Positions 36,645 through 39,627 of a stretch of DNA of 39,627 nt are shown here, piece by piece. Source of the stretch: Chitinophagaceae bacterium (GTDB lineage Bacteria > Bacteroidota > Bacteroidia > Chitinophagales > Chitinophagaceae); NCBI GenBank assembly GCA_013140985.1, contig JABFRU010000062.1:1-39627 (forward strand), read 5' to 3'. Under the pieces are notes generated by a model, which worked only from the letters and a program-made list of their open reading frames with translations, was not told where the DNA came from and did no database searches. Position 1 is the stretch's first letter. Each line of letters opens with the position of its first letter. Position numbers and translations under genes: made by a program.

Positions 36645-37008
36645 GAAAAGGCGAGTGGGGAATAGCAAGTAGGAAATCCTTTAAATTATATAGATCCCTT
36701 CCTTAACAGGAAGGGATCTTTTTTGGCGTAATAAAAAGATAATAGAGGATTGCCGGGATATTGGTTTATTTTTTGTGTGTTATTTTGGCCGGGAGACAAA
36801 ATATCCCCCAAAAGTGGTATAGGTTGAGTGCTGAAAAACCTGAACTTTGTCCAGGACAAGCCGCTTACTCAACCGGGAGTTCCGTTTGCTAAATGCCCTG
36901 AGGACGATGATGATTTTATTTGAAAATTTGGGCTAACTTAGACGGACGCATCAGATCATACCGTACCAGGAACTAAAAATCATTGCTCAATTAAACAAGC
37001 AAGAGCTT
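36645..37008. other. 364-nt intergenic region between the two A-B cassettes
   Basis: No gene is seen. It contains a weak heptamer-like arm (about 36652-36671), the B1 terminator, TTTGGCCGG (36784-36792) shared with the region upstream of A1, and two nested dyads: GGTTGAGT (36822-36829) with ACTCAACC (36867-36874), enclosing TTGTCCAGGACAA (36847-36859). The inner dyad has a 1-nt centre and therefore fits a protein-binding operator better than an RNA hairpin. No convincing -7 box was found. Confidence 0.55.
36692..36724 (+). terminator. Intrinsic terminator closing cassette 1
   Basis: AGATCCCTTCC (36692-36702) and GGAAGGGATCT (36709-36719) form a perfect 11-bp stem with a 6-nt loop, followed by a run of T. 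The stem equals that of the orphan hairpin at 25896-25925. Confidence 0.92.
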
Positions 37009-38682
37009 ATGAAAAAAATTATCTTACTCTCAGCCAGCTGCTTTATGGTAATGGTCATAAAAGCGCAGTTGTACATTGACAATGCAACTTTCTTTATCCA
37101 GTCGGGAGCTACCGTAACAGTACAGGGTGATGTAACGAGCAATGTTGACATACAGGGTCCTGGCCTGCTGCAACTAAAAGGCAGCTCCAATCAAAATGTA
37201 AATATGAACGGCTTTACCATTCCCAACCTGGAAATGGATAATACGGCCAATGCTACTTTGCTAGGTCATGCAAGGATCGGCAGCAGCATGTTATTTACCA
37301 ATGGAAGGATACAACTGGGCACATTTAATATGACGATCGCTTCAACAGCTACCATCACAGGTCACAACAGTTCAAGATTCTTTATTACCAATAATACAGG
37401 GAACCTGGTAAGGCAAAGTCTTACTGCAGCTTTCACCTATCCTGTAGGTTTCAGTACTACGGAATATAACCCGGTAACAATAACCAATGCAGGTACTTCG
37501 GATGATTACAGTGTCCGTTGTTTACAGAATGTATTGGCTAATGGCACATCGGGTGCAACACTAACAACCAATTTTGCCGGCAATACATGGGTCATTTCAG
37601 AGGCGGTAGGAGGCGGAGGCAATCTTAGTTTAACGAATGAATGGGCTGTCGGTGATGAATTGGCCGGCTTTAATCGTTTGAAATCAGGTATTGCCCGTTT
37701 CAATACAGGCACAGACTGGGATCTTCCGGCGAGTAATGTTCTGGCAGCAGCCGGTGCGGGACCTTATACAAGATCAAGATCATCGATCACTAACTCCATA
37801 CCTTCCGGTACTCCCGGTGTGTTTGCAGTAGGGGATCTTGACCAGGTGAATAGAGCCAATCTCAACCTGAAAGTATTTTTAAGTGGTCCTTATTCAGGCG
37901 GGGTCATGGGAGATGGTTTAAGAACCGGTGCTGTGATACCTCTTACACAGCCATACTCTTCTGCCCTGAATGCATTCTTTACCCGTGTGGGTGTTTATGA
38001 CGGATCAGCCACCGTGAATGAAACAATACCTAACCTGGGTGTACTTGATGTAGTGGGTACCAATGATGATATTGTTGACTGGATCTATTTGTCTTTACAG
38101 GATGGAACAACGCCTGCTACCAAATTACAAACAAGGGCTGCGCTAGTACAAAGGGATGGCGATATAGTAGAATACGATCCGGTTGGCGCCACTTATATTC
38201 CGGTAAGGATGCCGATAGATGCCGATGCCAATTATCATTTGGTGGTAGGACACAGGAATCACTTGCCAATAAGAACCCCGGTTTCGCAATTATTACAGGA
38301 CGGCGTAACCTTCGCTTATAATTTCACGACAGCACAAGCACAGGCTTACCAGGATCCTGTGGTTCTTGCATTGCCTTCTCCCAATAATAATAATGCGATG
38401 AGAGATGTAAGTGGTGTATTTGTAATGTGGGGGGGTAATGGTAACAGCAATGGAACGGTAAGAGCAAGCGGCCCATTAGCCCAGAATGATTATTTATTCC
38501 TGATCAGTACGACATTGGGTAACGATGTGAACCTGATCCTTAGCCCGGTCTATCACACTGCCGATTATAATATGAACAGCGTTACCCGTGCCAGCGGTCC
38601 GTTGGCGCAGAATGATTACCTGTTCCTGATCTCAACCATGTTAGGCAACAACGTTAACCGTATAATTACCCAACATCAATAA
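37009..38682 (+). CDS. Surface protein with C-terminal dockerin-like pair (A2)
   Basis: The 557-residue protein has a signal peptide (MKKIILLSASCFMVMVIKAQ) and an N-terminal beta-solenoid-like domain (about 21-130; IDNATFFIQSGATVTVQGDV, VNMNGFTIPNLEM), followed by a linker domain. From about residue 290 the protein parallels the A1 end: VFLSGPYSGGVMGDGLRTG, IVDWIYLSLQDGTTPATKLQ, RAALVQRDGDIVEYD, GHRNHLPIRTP, then two dockerin-like repeats. In these the loops are Asn477/Asn479/Asn481 and Asp519/Asn521/Asn523. No T9SS tail is visible; the protein ends ITQHQ, close to VAQHQ in A1. The B2 gene follows after 19 nt. Module architecture suggests a surface structural or adhesive protein; no active site was seen. 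Confidence 0.82.
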   Translation: MKKIILLSASCFMVMVIKAQLYIDNATFFIQSGATVTVQGDVTSNVDIQGPGLLQLKGSSNQNVNMNGFTIPNLEMDNTANATLLGHARIGSSMLFTNGRIQLGTFNMTIASTATITGHNSSRFFITNNTGNLVRQSLTAAFTYPVGFSTTEYNPVTITNAGTSDDYSVRCLQNVLANGTSGATLTTNFAGNTWVISEAVGGGGNLSLTNEWAVGDELAGFNRLKSGIARFNTGTDWDLPASNVLAAAGAGPYTRSRSSITNSIPSGTPGVFAVGDLDQVNRANLNLKVFLSGPYSGGVMGDGLRTGAVIPLTQPYSSALNAFFTRVGVYDGSATVNETIPNLGVLDVVGTNDDIVDWIYLSLQDGTTPATKLQTRAALVQRDGDIVEYDPVGATYIPVRMPIDADANYHLVVGHRNHLPIRTPVSQLLQDGVTFAYNFTTAQAQAYQDPVVLALPSPNNNNAMRDVSGVFVMWGGNGNSNGTVRASGPLAQNDYLFLISTTLGNDVNLILSPVYHTADYNMNSVTRASGPLAQNDYLFLISTMLGNNVNRIITQHQ

Positions 38683-38701
38683 CGAGCAAAAGATACTAAC
38701 C

Positions 38702-39627
38702 ATGAGAAAGATTTTAATAGCGATAATGGTGATGCTGGTAAGCTATACCAGCGAAGCGCAGTTTATACAAGGCTCAGTGAGGAAAGGCACGGCCTATAAC
38801 CAGGTGGATGTAATGTTCCGTTCGACCTTCAACAGTAATGTAGGAGAGTATGTGAACTATGTTCAGTTTTCGCTGTCCATTCCGGTATCAGCTTACCAGG
38901 CTGGAGTGACAGCTACCTTAACCCCGGTGGGTCCTTTTGCGCCATTAGTGTTTGCGCAGGGTCCTCAGTACACACAGGGCTCAACGAATGAAAGGGTATT
39001 TACCTGGGTATGTGTGAATCCTGCGGTGACAGCGATGTCATGGACAACAGCAGATTTTGTAGGAGCTACCGTTACATTTACCGGCGGCATTGCCAATACG
39101 CTGGTGAAGATGTGTGATTATACGAATGCCGGGGGTGGCAGTAACTCTAATACTTATTTTGCTATCAATGTAACCCAGCATGGCGGAGATGTGACCAACT
39201 ATGGCGATCTGTATTTCACGAACCTGGGAGAGAGCACTGAAAATATATATGGTAATGGCGACCAGTTTGTTCAGACCTCTGCATTGGTGAGTTTGCCGGT
39301 TGATTTTTTAAACTTCAGTGGCTACAGGGCAGGGGCAAGAAATATTTTGAACTGGACAACCTCAAGTGAGCAGAACAATAAAGGTTTTGAAGTACAGAGA
39401 TCTATTGATGGTTCCAATTATGTTGCACTTGGCTTTGTGAATTCACTGGCACCGGGTGGCAACAGTGCAACAGAACTGAGCTATACATTCAGTGATAATA
39501 ATCTTTCAGGCAGCCGCCAGTATTATCGTTTGAAGCAGGTGAACCTTGACAACAGCAGCAAGTACAGTAATATAGTATTGATCAAAGGTGACAGGGGTAT
39601 GCAGATGACGATAGATGGTTTATATCC
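38702..39627 (+). CDS. T9SS type A cargo, second copy (B2), truncated by the window edge
   Basis: The gene starts at 38702 and is still open at the right edge (308 complete codons plus 2 nt). Its visible sequence is identical to B1 from the start codon to the beginning of the sorting domain (the last residues visible match the start of YPNP), so the signal peptide, cohesin-like domain and fibronectin-like module are all present. The T9SS tail would lie just outside. It is placed behind A2 exactly as B1 is behind A1, which points to a conserved A-B unit. Confidence 0.85.
   Translation, partial: MRKILIAIMVMLVSYTSEAQFIQGSVRKGTAYNQVDVMFRSTFNSNVGEYVNYVQFSLSIPVSAYQAGVTATLTPVGPFAPLVFAQGPQYTQGSTNERVFTWVCVNPAVTAMSWTTADFVGATVTFTGGIANTLVKMCDYTNAGGGSNSNTYFAINVTQHGGDVTNYGDLYFTNLGESTENIYGNGDQFVQTSALVSLPVDFLNFSGYRAGARNILNWTTSSEQNNKGFEVQRSIDGSNYVALGFVNSLAPGGNSATELSYTFSDNNLSGSRQYYRLKQVNLDNSSKYSNIVLIKGDRGMQMTIDGLY

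Noticed and set aside
36645-37008. Mobile element between the cassettes
   Set aside because: There is no transposase, target-site duplication or terminal inverted repeat; the features fit terminator and regulatory DNA.

Overview
The window looks like chromosomal DNA from a Bacteroidota member, most probably close to Chitinophagaceae. The reasons are the many Type IX secretion (T9SS) cargo proteins with type A and type B C-terminal sorting domains, the fused SecDF start, the roughly 310-residue NusB, a GldM-like protein, and promoters of the Bacteroidota form (TTG, about 20 nt, TAnnTTTG). No tRNA, rRNA, CRISPR array, transposase or phage gene was seen.

1-5.3 kb is a housekeeping block: the start of secDF, a PLP aminotransferase, a two-domain lipoprotein, then coaE, yajC, a DUF1573 lipoprotein and nusB on the minus strand. 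5.3-17.5 kb holds a large Asp-box (BNR-like) T9SS protein, groES-groEL, a secreted M12B-type metalloprotease with a T9SS tail, a double OmpA-domain protein, an asymmetric ABC-F ATPase and an orphan GldM-C-like protein. 17.6-25.8 kb holds two T9SS type B proteins, an APC amino-acid permease, a PorT-like outer-membrane barrel, a small membrane protein, and a zeta-toxin-like kinase overlapping a 53-codon gene.

26.3-39.6 kb is the most unusual part. Two consecutive cassettes each pair a surface protein 'A' (3062 and 557 aa) with a protein 'B'. A has a signal peptide and two dockerin-like C-terminal repeats but no recognisable T9SS tail. B carries a possible cohesin-like N-terminal domain plus a T9SS type A tail. 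The two B genes are identical over the 926 bp visible, and the identity begins exactly at the start codon. I infer a two-component surface-display system in which B is exported and anchored by T9SS and captures A through its dockerin-like end. This comes from sequence appearance and gene pairing, not from a search.

A second signal runs through the intergenic DNA: short elements built from degenerate 7-nt units, mostly arranged as facing inverted arms, that abut or contain the stop codons of neighbouring genes. Each locus uses its own heptamer word. I do not know a name for this family.
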